Notes under the pieces: model-generated
What the model was told of the DNA's origin: nothing
What the model saw: the letters and a program-made list of their open reading frames with translations, nothing else
The model's database searches: none
Position numbers and translations under genes: made by a program
NCBI RefSeq assembly: GCF_001428335.1
Contig: NZ_LMSG01000021.1
Location: forward strand, 124,001-188,000
Direction of reading: 5' to 3'
DNA: 64,000 nt
Source: Arthrobacter sp. Soil762
Lineage (GTDB): Bacteria; Actinomycetota; Actinomycetes; Actinomycetales; Micrococcaceae
Shown: in pieces, positions 42,739 to 51,496 of the stretch
Position numbering within the stretch: the stretch's first letter is position 1
How the letters are laid out: each line of letters opens with the position of its first letter

Positions 42739-43962
42739 TCAGTGGATCGACGGCACGGTGCGGGGCCTGACGACCAGCCAGAGGCCCGCTATCGCCACCA
42801 GTATGCACGCGGCCTGCACGGCGCCCATGGGCGTGGAGCTGGTGATGCCCAGCCACCCCGCCACCGGTGAAACCAGGCCGGCCATCAGGAAGGTCGCGGC
42901 ACCGAGGAGGGACGCGGCCGTCCCGGCCTGTGCGCCGTGGCTGCTCAGGGCCAACACCTGCACGCAGGGGAATGTAAAGCCTGCGCCCATGATGTAGAAC
43001 CAGAGCGGAACCATCACGCCCCAGAGCCCCAGGCCGGCCTGGTCAAAGACCACGATCAGCAGGGCCATAAGGAACATCCAGGCCGTGGAACAAGCAAGGA
43101 TCCATTGCGGCGGGACAGTACGGATGAGCCTGGAGCTGGTCTGGACGCCGGCCACAATGCCCAGGGAATTGATGCCGAACAGCAGGCCGTATTCCTGCGG
43201 CGAGAACCCGAAAATGTCCTGGAACAGGAACGGCGACGCGGACAGGTAGGTGAAGAGGCCAGCGAAGTTCATGCCGCCCACCACCAACAGGCCCACGAAG
43301 ATCCGGTCCGTAAAAAGCACTTTGTAGCGCTGGCCGGCGGTCATTCCGGTCAGGCCGCGCTTCTCCGGTGGCAGTGTTTCGCGGACCAAAACGAGCGCCG
43401 CGATGATCACCAGGGTGCCGTAGCCGGCCAGGAACACGAAGATTCCCGGCCAGGGCATCACCAGGAGCAGCTGCGATCCGATCACCGGGGCCAGGATCGG
43501 TGCCAGCCCGTTCACCAGGGCCATGCGCGAGAACATCCGGACCATCGCATAGCCGGAGAACAGGTCCCGCACCATTGCCATCGCCACCACGCCGCCGCCC
43601 GCAGCACCCACGCCCATGAGGACGCGGAAGAGGCCCAGCGTGGAGATATCGGTGGACAGGGCTGCTCCCACGGAGGAGGCGATGTGCAGGGCGGTGGCCA
43701 GGATCAGCGGGAGTCGCCGGCCGAACTTATCGCTGAAGGGGCCCACCACCAGCTGGCCGAGGGCAAAGCCCACGGTGGTGCCGGCCAGGGTCAGCTGGAC
43801 CTGGGCCTCGGTGACCCCAAGGCTCGCTTCCAGTGCCGGAAACGCAGGCAGGTACAGGTCGATCGTGAACGGACCCAACGCGGTGAGGGCGCCGAGGAGC
43901 AGGATGTACAACAGTTTCCGGCGGCGGGTCAGCGAATCGCCCGGATTCGAGGGAGTGGTCAC
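42739..43962 (-). CDS. Bcr/CflA-type MFS multidrug exporter
   Basis: 407 aa with 12 predicted TM helices. TM1 reads LLLGALTALGPFTIDLYLPAFP, the hallmark of the Bcr/CflA (DHA1) family; the MFS loop motif is GPFSDKFGRRLPL (about 74-86). These export bicyclomycin, chloramphenicol, sulfonamides or amino acids. The frame is open far upstream, but GTG 43962 is preferred: TAGGAT lies 8 nt before it. An ATG at 43992 is the alternative. Confidence 0.87.
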   Translation of the reverse strand: MTTPSNPGDSLTRRRKLLYILLLGALTALGPFTIDLYLPAFPALEASLGVTEAQVQLTLAGTTVGFALGQLVVGPFSDKFGRRLPLILATALHIASSVGAALSTDISTLGLFRVLMGVGAAGGGVVAMAMVRDLFSGYAMVRMFSRMALVNGLAPILAPVIGSQLLLVMPWPGIFVFLAGYGTLVIIAALVLVRETLPPEKRGLTGMTAGQRYKVLFTDRIFVGLLVVGGMNFAGLFTYLSASPFLFQDIFGFSPQEYGLLFGINSLGIVAGVQTSSRLIRTVPPQWILACSTAWMFLMALLIVVFDQAGLGLWGVMVPLWFYIMGAGFTFPCVQVLALSSHGAQAGTAASLLGAATFLMAGLVSPVAGWLGITSSTPMGAVQAACILVAIAGLWLVVRPRTVPSIH

Positions 43963-44151
43963 GGAGATCAATCCTAGGCCCGGAAGTTCCATCTTTCCGG
44001 GGTTGCAGGCGCGCCGTGCGGCCAACCCGGAAGTTTGCCCTGAACCTGAATGATAGTTTTGGGGGCGGGACCGTGCTGCCGCGGGCTCCCACAGCACACG
44101 GATGCCGAACCGACCAGGCAGCACACTACGCAACAAGTTAGGCGGGAACCG

Positions 44152-45006
44152 ATGAGCGGACGTCACACCGGGCGCACCAGCCAGGGATTGCGGATCACCG
44201 CGCTGCCCAGGACGCTGAAACTTCTTTTCCGTCTGGCCCCTCGCCAACTCAACGATGAAATCGCCTTCGCCAAGATCGAGCTCAAGCGCAAGGGCATCCA
44301 GGTAGGTGTCGCCGCCGCTTTCTTCGCTGTTGCGCTTGTTTTTGTGGCTTTCCTGGTGGTTGGCCTGATCGTGGCCGCCATTATGGGCCTGGCCACCATC
44401 ATGCCGGCGTGGCTTGCCGCGCTGCTCGTCTGCGCCCTGTTTCTGGTCATTGCCCTCATCGGCGGCCTGATCGGCGTCCGCAAATTCAAGCAGGCCATGC
44501 CTCTGGTCCCGGCCGAGACCATCCGCGGCATCAAACACGATCTCGGCATCGTCAAGGAAGGCTCGGACTTCAACGCCGCGCTGCTCGATCCGGCCAGCCC
44601 TGAGGCCAAGGCCGCCAAGGCTGCCAAGGACGAGGCTGCCGCGAAGGCCAAGGCCGAGAAGGAAGCCAAGGCCGAGGCGCACAAAAAAGAGTTCCCGCAC
44701 GCGTCCGAGCCCGAGCTTCACCGCCGCCTGGAACAGCGCCGGCGCCACCTGACCCAGGTCCGCGACGAACTGGATACCGAGCTCGACATCAAGCCGCAGG
44801 CCATGTTCCTGCTGGGCACTGCCAAGGAAAAACTGGGGGAGGGCAAGGCTGCCGTTGAACGTGGCGCTGCCACGGCCAGCCAAAAGTACGCTGACTTCTC
44901 CGGATCCACGGACGGCGCCGGCCTCCGCTGGAAGCCCCTTGCCGCACTTGCAGCCTCCGCAACGATCCTTGTGGTGCTCCTCCGCAGGCTGCTGCGGAAC
45001 CCCTAA
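44152..45006 (+). CDS. Actinobacterial Holin-X / phage-holin-family membrane protein
   Basis: 284 aa. Two adjacent TM helices in the first half (AFFAVALVFVAFLVVGLIVA and LAALLVCALFLVIALIGGLI, about 65-120) after ELKRKGIQVG, the pattern of the Holin-X (DUF1469) family. A long Ala/Lys/Glu helical region (about 155-200) is probably coiled. A third TM lies at the C-terminus (PLAALAASATILVVLLRRLL). Despite the family name it is chromosomal and not part of a prophage here. Role unknown, perhaps envelope stress. Confidence 0.75.
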   Translation: MSGRHTGRTSQGLRITALPRTLKLLFRLAPRQLNDEIAFAKIELKRKGIQVGVAAAFFAVALVFVAFLVVGLIVAAIMGLATIMPAWLAALLVCALFLVIALIGGLIGVRKFKQAMPLVPAETIRGIKHDLGIVKEGSDFNAALLDPASPEAKAAKAAKDEAAAKAKAEKEAKAEAHKKEFPHASEPELHRRLEQRRRHLTQVRDELDTELDIKPQAMFLLGTAKEKLGEGKAAVERGAATASQKYADFSGSTDGAGLRWKPLAALAASATILVVLLRRLLRNP

Positions 45007-45066
45007 CAACACAACACGTCACACTGGGCTCTGAAGTCATACTGGGCTCTAAGGAAGGGGGACGGA

Positions 45067-45690
45067 TTGAGGTTCATCGGCGCTGGTGCGCGGCCCGGCC
45101 GCCCCCAGGTTGACCACGACCGCGTCTTCACCATCCCCAACGCCCTGACAGTGCTGCGCTTTATGGGCGTGCCGCTTTTTGTCTGGCTCGTGCTGGCCCG
45201 GAAGGAATATGGGACCGCCGTTGTGGTCCTGGTGGTCATGGCGGGAACCGACTGGATTGATGGCTACGTGGCCCGCCGCTTCGACCAGGCGTCCAAGCTC
45301 GGCCGCGTCATGGATCCGCTGGCTGACCGGCTTGCCCTGATCGCGGTGGCGGTCACCCTGGTGATTGCCGGCGTCGTCCATTGGCTGTACCTGGCCGCAC
45401 TCCTGGTGCCTGACGCCGTGCTCCTGGTGCTGACGCTCTCCTACTTCCGGGGCCATCCGGACCTGCCAGTGAGCCGTGTGGGCAAAGTCCGCACCGGGCT
45501 CCTGCTCATGGGCACACCCCTGCTGGTCCTGTCGCGATTGGACACCCCGTTTGCCGGGCCGCTGCACATTGCAGCCTGGATCGTGCTGGGACTTGGGCTC
45601 ACCGGCCACTGGATTGCCGCGTACAACTATTTCTGGGCCATTCTGCGGAAGGGCCGTCAGCAGTCCCATCACGACGGCGGCACCGCCTGA
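45067..45690 (+). CDS. CDP-alcohol phosphatidyltransferase
   Basis: 207 aa with five or six TM helices. The full CDP-alcohol signature DG-x2-AR-x8-G-x3-D-x3-D is present (from DGYVARRFD to MDPLAD, about 62-84). It joins CDP-diacylglycerol to an alcohol acceptor, as in PgsA (glycerol-3-phosphate) or cardiolipin synthase (phosphatidylglycerol); the acceptor is unresolved. The TTG start is supported by GGGGGACGGA upstream. The TGA overlaps the next ATG. Confidence 0.88.
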   Translation: MRFIGAGARPGRPQVDHDRVFTIPNALTVLRFMGVPLFVWLVLARKEYGTAVVVLVVMAGTDWIDGYVARRFDQASKLGRVMDPLADRLALIAVAVTLVIAGVVHWLYLAALLVPDAVLLVLTLSYFRGHPDLPVSRVGKVRTGLLLMGTPLLVLSRLDTPFAGPLHIAAWIVLGLGLTGHWIAAYNYFWAILRKGRQQSHHDGGTA

Positions 45691-46598
45691 TGGTATGGGT
45701 GGCGGTCCTGCTCGCGGTGCTTGGGGCATTCTGCCTTGCCCTGGGTGCGCAGAAGCAGGGGAGCGCCGTCAAAGCCGACACCGGCGGGCTGGCGCTGAAT
45801 TCAAACGGCTTCCTCCGCCTGCTCCGCAATCCGCGGTGGGTGCTGGGACTTCTCCTGCTGTGCGTCGGGATGGGAATGAACGCGGTGGCCCTGGTCTCCG
45901 CGCCGCTGACGGTGGTGCAGCCGATCGGCGCCATTGCGCTGGTCATTACCACCGTGGTGAACGCCCGCGACCAGGACATCACCATCAACCGGGCCACGAT
46001 GGTGTCCATCGCGGCCTGCGTGACCGGCTCCGCACTTTTTGTCCTGCTCGCCGTCAACGTGACGCAGGAGAACCACCACGTGAGCCAGGAGGACGAGCTC
46101 ACCATTGTGCTGCTGCTGGCACTGGCCGTCGGCGTGTTCGGCACCTTGGCGGTCATGTTCCGGCACCGGATGAGCGCGTTTGTCTACATCCTCGGCGCCG
46201 GCGTCCTGTTCGGCTTTGTCGCGGTACTGACGCGTATCATCGGCAAGCACCTGCTGGACCCGAACGGGCTGGCGCTGCTCAATGTCCAGTGGTATTCGGT
46301 GGTGGCCATCGCGGCGGCCGGCGGCCTGGGTTCCTGGTTTGTGCAGAGCGCCTACTCGGGCGGCCCGCCGGACCTTGTCATCGCCGGGCTGACAGTCATC
46401 GACCCGATCGTGGGCATCGCCATCGGCATCGTGATCCTGGGCGAGCTTCGCCCGGACGTCCACGCCGTGATGGCGATTGCCATGGCTACGGCTGCTTCGC
46501 TTGCTATCGTGGGGGTGATCGCCCTTTCCAGGCACCATCCCGAGGTCACCAAGCGCAGGAAAGATGCGCGGAAGGCGGCGGGCAGGGCGTCCCACTAG
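45690..46598 (+). CDS. DMT-superfamily transporter (NIPA/EamA-like)
   Basis: 302 aa with nine or ten TM helices. The N-terminal VLGAFCLALGAQKQG and LVSAPLTVVQPIGAIALV resemble NIPA-type Mg2+ transporters and EamA permeases. The ATG shares one base with the stop of the phosphatidyltransferase, so translation is coupled. Short cationic C-terminus. Substrate not established. Confidence 0.78.
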   Translation: MVWVAVLLAVLGAFCLALGAQKQGSAVKADTGGLALNSNGFLRLLRNPRWVLGLLLLCVGMGMNAVALVSAPLTVVQPIGAIALVITTVVNARDQDITINRATMVSIAACVTGSALFVLLAVNVTQENHHVSQEDELTIVLLLALAVGVFGTLAVMFRHRMSAFVYILGAGVLFGFVAVLTRIIGKHLLDPNGLALLNVQWYSVVAIAAAGGLGSWFVQSAYSGGPPDLVIAGLTVIDPIVGIAIGIVILGELRPDVHAVMAIAMATAASLAIVGVIALSRHHPEVTKRRKDARKAAGRASH

Positions 46599-46723
46599 CT
46601 TGTTACCCAACTCGCGCACTTTCATGACCAGCCGATTCCAAGAGGCCCCGCGCTAACGTGCCGGCGGCCAACCGGTGCGGCCAGCGACAGCTGCCCGTGC
46701 CGTGACCTTCAGGAGCTCTTCAC

Positions 46724-47920
46724 GTGACAACGCCCTCTGACCAGCCTCCCCTGACCATCCTGATCGCCGCGGATACGTATCCGCCCCACATCAACGGGGC
46801 CGCCCAGTTCAGCTACCGCCTGGCCAACGGCATGAGCGGACGCGGCCACAACGTGCATGTGCTGGCTTGCCGGGCGGACGACGGCGCGAGCTTCACCGAG
46901 TTCCGCTCCGAGGCCACCGTGCACCGGCTCCGTTCCCACGGGGTCTTCACCCACGAGTACTTCCGTATCTGCTTCCCCTGGGAAATCAAGAAGGAGATCG
47001 GCCTCCTTTTCGATCGGATCAAGCCCGATGTGGTGCACATCCAAAGCCACTACATGATCGGTGAGCACGTCCTCTACGAAGCGGCGAAGCGGGGCATCAG
47101 GATCGTGGCCACCAACCACTTCATGCCGGAGAACCTGAACCCGTTCCTGCCGTTCCCGCAGTGGTTCAAGGACATCATCGGCAAGATCTCCTGGAAGGAC
47201 ATGGGCAAGGTCATGGGGCAGGCTGACGTCGTCACAACGCCCACCCCCCTGGCCGCCAAAGCCATGCACCAGCACGCTTTCCTGCACAAGGTGCTGCCAC
47301 TCTCCAACGGCATTGACTCCGCAGCCTATGAGCTGCAGCCCGGCGAAGTGATCGAACCGCACGCCCACCCAACAGTGGTATTTGTGGGGCGGCTGGCCGA
47401 GGAAAAGCACGTGGACGTGCTCATCAATGCTGTGTCCAAGACGCCCGCAGAGCTCAACGTCCACCTGGAAATTGTGGGCGGCGGCGAAGTCCGCGCCGCT
47501 CTTGAAGCGCATGCGGAACGGCTCGGACTTGGGGAGCGGGTGAAATTCCTGGGACTGGCCAGCGATGAGGACCTCCGGGAGGCCTACATCAAGGCGGATC
47601 TGTTCTGCATGCCGGGGACCGCCGAGCTTCAGTCCCTGGTGACCCTGGAGGCGATGTCTGCTTCCACGCCCGTCCTGTTGGCGGATGCCATGGCCCTGCC
47701 GCACCTGGTGCGCGACGGCGAGAACGGCTATCTGTTCACACCCAACGACAGCGACGATCTCGCAGCCAAGATCACGCGGATCCTCCAGCTGCCAGACGAG
47801 GAACGGGCGGCAATGGGCCAGGCCAGCCGGCGGATGGTGGAACCGCACAGCATCGAGGGCACGCTGCAGACCTTCGAGGACCTCTACCGGGGTGCAAGCT
47901 ACGACGACAAAGCCCTCTGA
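46724..47920 (+). CDS. GT4 family glycosyltransferase
   Basis: 398 aa GT-B fold. The N-terminal domain begins with TILIAADTYPPHINGAAQFS, typical of PimB/MgtA-like mannosyl- or glucosyltransferases. The C-terminal domain has VVFVGRLAEEKHVDVLI (about 220-236) and the E-x7-E donor-binding motif in AELQSLVTLEAM (about 302-313). Likely acts on phosphatidylinositol mannosides or glycolipids. GTG start with AGGAGCTCTTCAC upstream. Comes soon after two phospholipid-related genes. Confidence 0.86.
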   Translation: MTTPSDQPPLTILIAADTYPPHINGAAQFSYRLANGMSGRGHNVHVLACRADDGASFTEFRSEATVHRLRSHGVFTHEYFRICFPWEIKKEIGLLFDRIKPDVVHIQSHYMIGEHVLYEAAKRGIRIVATNHFMPENLNPFLPFPQWFKDIIGKISWKDMGKVMGQADVVTTPTPLAAKAMHQHAFLHKVLPLSNGIDSAAYELQPGEVIEPHAHPTVVFVGRLAEEKHVDVLINAVSKTPAELNVHLEIVGGGEVRAALEAHAERLGLGERVKFLGLASDEDLREAYIKADLFCMPGTAELQSLVTLEAMSASTPVLLADAMALPHLVRDGENGYLFTPNDSDDLAAKITRILQLPDEERAAMGQASRRMVEPHSIEGTLQTFEDLYRGASYDDKAL

Positions 47921-48060
47921 CAGCGGTCTCGCAGTGGCCGCCCCAGCCTGGGCAGGCCTTGGCATCCTTACTGCGTGGTCCTGATGCCCGCCACTGTTTG
48001 CTAGAGTGTTTTTGCCCTGCTGAAGCCGAAGTCCTCCGCGGACCACGCCGGCAAGGGCAG

Positions 48061-48134
48061 GGGGCTATAGCTCAGCTGGTTAGAGCGCGGGACTCATAAT
48101 CCTAAGGTCCTCGGTTCAAGTCCGAGTAGCCCTA
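48061..48134 (+). tRNA. tRNA with CAT anticodon (elongator Met; Ile2 not excluded)
   Basis: 74 nt. Acceptor GGGGCTA/TAGCCCT, D-stem GCTC/GAGC, anticodon loop CTCATAA, T-stem CTCGG/CCGAG, discriminator A; CCA is not encoded. The anticodon stem has one mismatch at its outer pair. A CAT anticodon may be elongator Met or lysidine-modified Ile2; the acceptor does not settle it. The -10 TAGAGT is 53 nt upstream. Confidence 0.88.
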
Positions 48135-48324
48135 CCCAAGCACGACACCGCAGGAACCAAACCACCGTGGAACCGCGGCTGACGAGAGATCGTCGGCCGC
48201 GGTTTCTTTTGTTTTCCCGCAATCTGCGGTATGTTACTGACCAGTAACTTACCGTGCCGCTGAGTCCCGGCCTGTCCTGCCATGGCTGGCCTGTCCGCGC
48301 TGCTGATCTTTGCGAGGGAACCAA

Positions 48325-49516
48325 ATGTCCAAAGCCTCTGTTGACATCAACAACCTTCCGTACGCCGACGGCGACTTCTTCGCCTTCGAGCAGCTTCTCA
48401 CCGCCAAGGAGCAGGACCGGCTCGCCGAGATCCGGGGCTTCCTCGCCCGCGAAGTCCGGCCGATTGCCGTGGACTGCTGGAACCGCGGCGAGTTCCCCAT
48501 GGAGCTCATTCCCAAGCTGGCCGAAATCGACCTGGTGAGTCCGGTCAGGCGCCAGGGCTACTCCAACCTGTTTGCCGGCCTGGTCCATGCCGAGGCCACG
48601 CGCGCCGATACCTCCATCGCCACCTTCATGGGCGTGCACGACGGACTGTTTACCGGCTCTATCGAAGCCCTGGCCTCGCAGGAACAGCAGGACGCCTGGC
48701 TCCCGGATATCTATTCGCTGAAGAAGATCGGCGCGTTCGGTCTTACGGAGCCGCTGGGAGGTTCCGACGTAGCCGGCGGCACGCGCACCACGGCACAGCG
48801 GAACGGCGACACGTGGATCCTCAATGGCGCCAAGCGCTGGATCGGCAACGCCACTTTCTCGGATTGGGTGGTCGTCTACGCCCGGGACATCGCCGACAAC
48901 CAGGTCAAGGGTTTCCTCGTGGATACGGCGCTGCCCGGCTTCAGTGCCACCAAGATTGAAAACAAGATCTCCCTTCGGACCGTCCAGAACGCGGATATCG
49001 TCCTGGAGAACGTGGTGGTTCCGGACTTCTTCAAGCTGGCGGGCGCCAACAGCTTCCGCGACACCAACAAGGTCTTGAAGGTCACGCGGCTCTCCGTCGG
49101 CTGGCAGGCAGTCGGCCAGCAGCTGGCCGCCTTCGACGTGGCCCGCCGCTATGCCGTGGAACGCCACCAATTCGGCCGCCCGCTCGCGTCGTTCCAGCTC
49201 GTCCAAAGCCAGCTGGTGCAGATCCTCGGGAACGCCGTGAGCTCCATGGGGCATGATGGTCCGGCTTTCCCAGCTGGAGGATGCCGGCCAGGCCAAGGAT
49301 GAACAGTCCGCCCTGGCCAAGGCATTTACCACCGCCCGGATGCGCGAAAGCGTGGCGATCGGCCGTAGCCTCCTGGGCGGCAACGGCATCGTGACCGACT
49401 TCGAGATGGCCAAGATCTTTGCGGACGCGGAAGCCATCTACTCCTATGAGGGAACCCACGAGATCAACACCCTCGTGACCGGCCGCGCCATCACCGGGAT
49501 CTCGGCGATCGTCTAG
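48325..49516 (+). pseudogene. Acyl-CoA dehydrogenase, interrupted by a +1 frameshift
   Basis: The gene would encode about 396 aa of an acyl-CoA dehydrogenase, close to the glutaryl-CoA dehydrogenase branch. The first frame (ATG 48325, SD GAGGG) carries FAD and substrate motifs (AFGLTEPLGGSDVAGG, WILNGAKRWIGN) up to about residue 308. The second frame (49253-49516) carries the C-terminal part with the catalytic region (LLGGNGIVTDFEMAK, IYSYEGTHEINTLVTGRAITG). At 49248-49251 the run is GGGG where ATG GGC ATG ATG would need GGG, so one extra G explains the shift. Everything else is intact, so it is either very recent or a sequencing error. Confidence 0.85.
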
Positions 49517-49551
49517 AGCCGTCAGCCGTCAGCCGTCAGCCGTCAGCCGTC
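49517..49551. repeat. Five tandem copies of a 7-mer
   Basis: AGCCGTC is repeated exactly five times, then decays (AGCGCTC, GGCGGTC). It starts right after the acyl-CoA dehydrogenase stop and ends about 12 nt before the peptidase gene. Confidence 0.85.
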
Positions 49552-49563
49552 AGCGCTCGGCGG

Positions 49564-50061
49564 TCAGCCAGTGTCCAGCCCCAGGGGCAGCAGGATGGAC
49601 GGGCGGAGGTCGGTAACGAATTCCAGCGGATTGATGTAGGCGTCCTCCTGCCTCACGCCCCAATGGACGCAGGCAAGAGCGCCGCAGTGCCCGGATTGCA
49701 GCGTTCCGATGATCTCGCCCTTCGCCACCACGGCCCCGGCTGCGAGCGGGCTTTCGACCGGCTCAAAACTGCTGCGGAGACCGCCCCCGTGATCGATGGT
49801 GATCACGGGGCGGTCCACCACTACTCCCACGAAACTGACGGTGCCGGACTCCGGCGAGGCGACCGGGACGCCGTCGTGCGTTGCCTCAAGGTCCACGCCA
49901 CGGTGCCCGCTCATCCACGGCTTGTCCGGCGGGTCAAAGGCGCGCAGCACCGCGGGCCCGGGGGAGAGCGGCCACTCCCAGGTGGCGCGCGGCGCTGTAT
50001 CCGCTGGAGCCGCCGCGGCCGGCAGTAAGAGCACTGCCGCGAGGGCAACTATTGCTTTCAT
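49564..50061 (-). CDS. Secreted M23-type peptidase
   Basis: 165 aa with a signal peptide (MKAIVALAAVLLLPAAAAPA), so it acts outside the cell, probably on peptidoglycan cross-links. The first Zn motif HRGVDLEA (His...Asp) is intact (about 57-64). The second, usually HxH, reads CVHWGV: the Zn-binding His remains but the first, catalytic His is Cys. Such variants may bind without cutting. The ATG at 50061 has no strong SD; a longer frame upstream has no signal peptide. Confidence 0.78.
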   Translation of the reverse strand: MKAIVALAAVLLLPAAAAPADTAPRATWEWPLSPGPAVLRAFDPPDKPWMSGHRGVDLEATHDGVPVASPESGTVSFVGVVVDRPVITIDHGGGLRSSFEPVESPLAAGAVVAKGEIIGTLQSGHCGALACVHWGVRQEDAYINPLEFVTDLRPSILLPLGLDTG

Positions 50062-50464
50062 AAACCCAGCTTTGCGTGCCGGATCCCTCAGCGGGAGTGC
50101 GCACTTTGGCCATGTGGAAAACGCCCGTCGAAGGCCCTCGGGTTGTCCTTCGGCTATTGGCTCCTGTTGTACACTTGATGGAGCAGTTTGCTGTGCCCTC
50201 AACGCTTGCGTCGGCACGCCTCATTCAGGAATGCGGGGGAACAGCAACTGACTACGCGTATCCAGCCCTCCAAATCTGAAGCCCCGGCTTTGTATGAGGA
50301 GGATTGTGTCTCTTGCGGTCAGGGCCTCGCGGTCCTGATGAGAGTCGCAATGGATGCCAGGAGCACGGCCCGCCTTGGGCCACGCTAAATAACCGTCAAC
50401 TATTGGCAGGGTAAGAGGGCCTGAAAGGCTCTCTCATGAATGACCTGCCGGAAGGAGCGCCGGC
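50062..50464 (+). promoter_or_regulatory. Gene-free region upstream of rpsB
   Basis: 403 nt between divergent starts. TACACT (50170-50175) is the best -10, which would give an rpsB leader of about 285 nt. Small hairpins are GGCCC/GGGCC (about 50369-50383) and GAGGGCCT/AGGCTCTC (about 50412-50430). The rpsB SD is GGAAGGAG. No ORF with coding character was seen. The long leader may hold a ribosomal-protein feedback site. Confidence 0.45.
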
Positions 50465-51367
50465 ATGCCCGTCGTAACTATGCGCCAGCTGCTTGACAGC
50501 GGCGTCCACTTTGGACACCAGACCCGCCGTTGGAACCCGAAGATGAAGCGATTCATCTTCACGGAGCGCAACGGCATCTACATCATTGACCTTCAGCAGT
50601 CGCTGTCCTACATCGACCGTGCCTACGAGTTCGTAAAGGCCACCGTTGCACACGGCGGCACCGTACTCTTCGTCGGCACCAAGAAGCAGGCCCAGGAATC
50701 CATCGCTGAGCAGGCTACCCGTGTTGGACAGCCTTACGTGAACCAGCGCTGGCTCGGCGGTATGCTGACCAACTTCCAGACCGTTTCCAAGCGCATCCAG
50801 CGCATGAAGGAACTGGAAGAGATCGACTTCGACGACGTCGCCGGTTCCGCGTACACCAAGAAGGAACTGCTGCTCCTTCGCCGTGAACTCACCAAGCTGG
50901 AAACCAACCTCGGCGGTATCCGCAACCTGACCAAAGCACCTTCCGTGCTCTGGATCGTGGACACCAAGAAGGAACACCTGGCCGTTGACGAAGCCAAGAA
51001 GCTGAACATCCCGGTTGTGGCCATCCTGGACACCAACTGCGATCCTGACGAAGTCGACTTCCCGATCCCGGGCAACGACGACGCCATCCGCTCCGTGAAC
51101 CTGCTGACCCGCGTTGTCGCCGACGCCGTTGCTGAGGGCCTCATCGCCCGCCACAACCGCGCCACGGGCACCACGGAAGCTCCGGAAGAGCCGCTGGCTG
51201 AGTGGGAGCGCGAACTCCTCGAAGGCAGCAAGACTGAAGAAGCACCTGCCGCTGAGGCTGCTCCGGCTGCTGAAGAAGCTGCCGCTCCGGCAGCCGAAGA
51301 AGCTGCTCCGGTTGCCGAGGAAGCTCCGGCTGCTGCCGAGGCTCCCGCCGCCGACGCTGACAAGTAA
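50465..51367 (+). CDS. rpsB: 30S ribosomal protein S2
   Basis: 300 aa. Typical start PVVTMRQLLDSGVHFGHQTRRWNPK (read across residues 2-26), later RWLGGMLTNFQTV and VVAILDTNCDPDEVDFPIPGND. The last about 60 residues are an Ala/Glu/Pro-rich tail that is longer than in E. coli, a feature seen in actinobacterial S2. First gene of the rpsB-tsf unit. Confidence 0.98.
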   Translation: MPVVTMRQLLDSGVHFGHQTRRWNPKMKRFIFTERNGIYIIDLQQSLSYIDRAYEFVKATVAHGGTVLFVGTKKQAQESIAEQATRVGQPYVNQRWLGGMLTNFQTVSKRIQRMKELEEIDFDDVAGSAYTKKELLLLRRELTKLETNLGGIRNLTKAPSVLWIVDTKKEHLAVDEAKKLNIPVVAILDTNCDPDEVDFPIPGNDDAIRSVNLLTRVVADAVAEGLIARHNRATGTTEAPEEPLAEWERELLEGSKTEEAPAAEAAPAAEEAAAPAAEEAAPVAEEAPAAAEAPAADADK

Positions 51368-51385
51368 CACTAGTAAATCCGGATT

Positions 51386-51455
51386 CTCCGGCGCTGCCTG
51401 CAGCGCCGGAGCACCTGACAGGATGGCGGCTCACCCGGTGAGCCGCTGTCCTGTC
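51386..51455 (+). terminator. Two strong hairpins between rpsB and tsf
   Basis: CTCCGGCGCTGC/GCAGCGCCGGAG (51386-51411, 2-nt loop) and a two-part stem GACAGGA...TCCTGTC enclosing GCGGCTCACC/GGTGAGCCGC (51417-51455). No T-tract follows. Likely an attenuator or processing site that sets tsf below rpsB. Confidence 0.6.
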
Positions 51456-51496
51456 GGTCCGTACACCACATACATTTTCTAGACAGAGGGGTTCAC

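Noticed and set aside
44152..45006. Prophage holin
   Set aside because: Holin-X-type proteins are common chromosomal genes in actinobacteria and no phage gene adjoins it.
42739..45012. A 757-residue exporter with a long N-terminal extension
   Set aside because: The extra about 350 residues are antisense to the Holin-X gene and low in family character; TAGGAT 8 nt before GTG 43962 gives a normal Bcr/CflA length.
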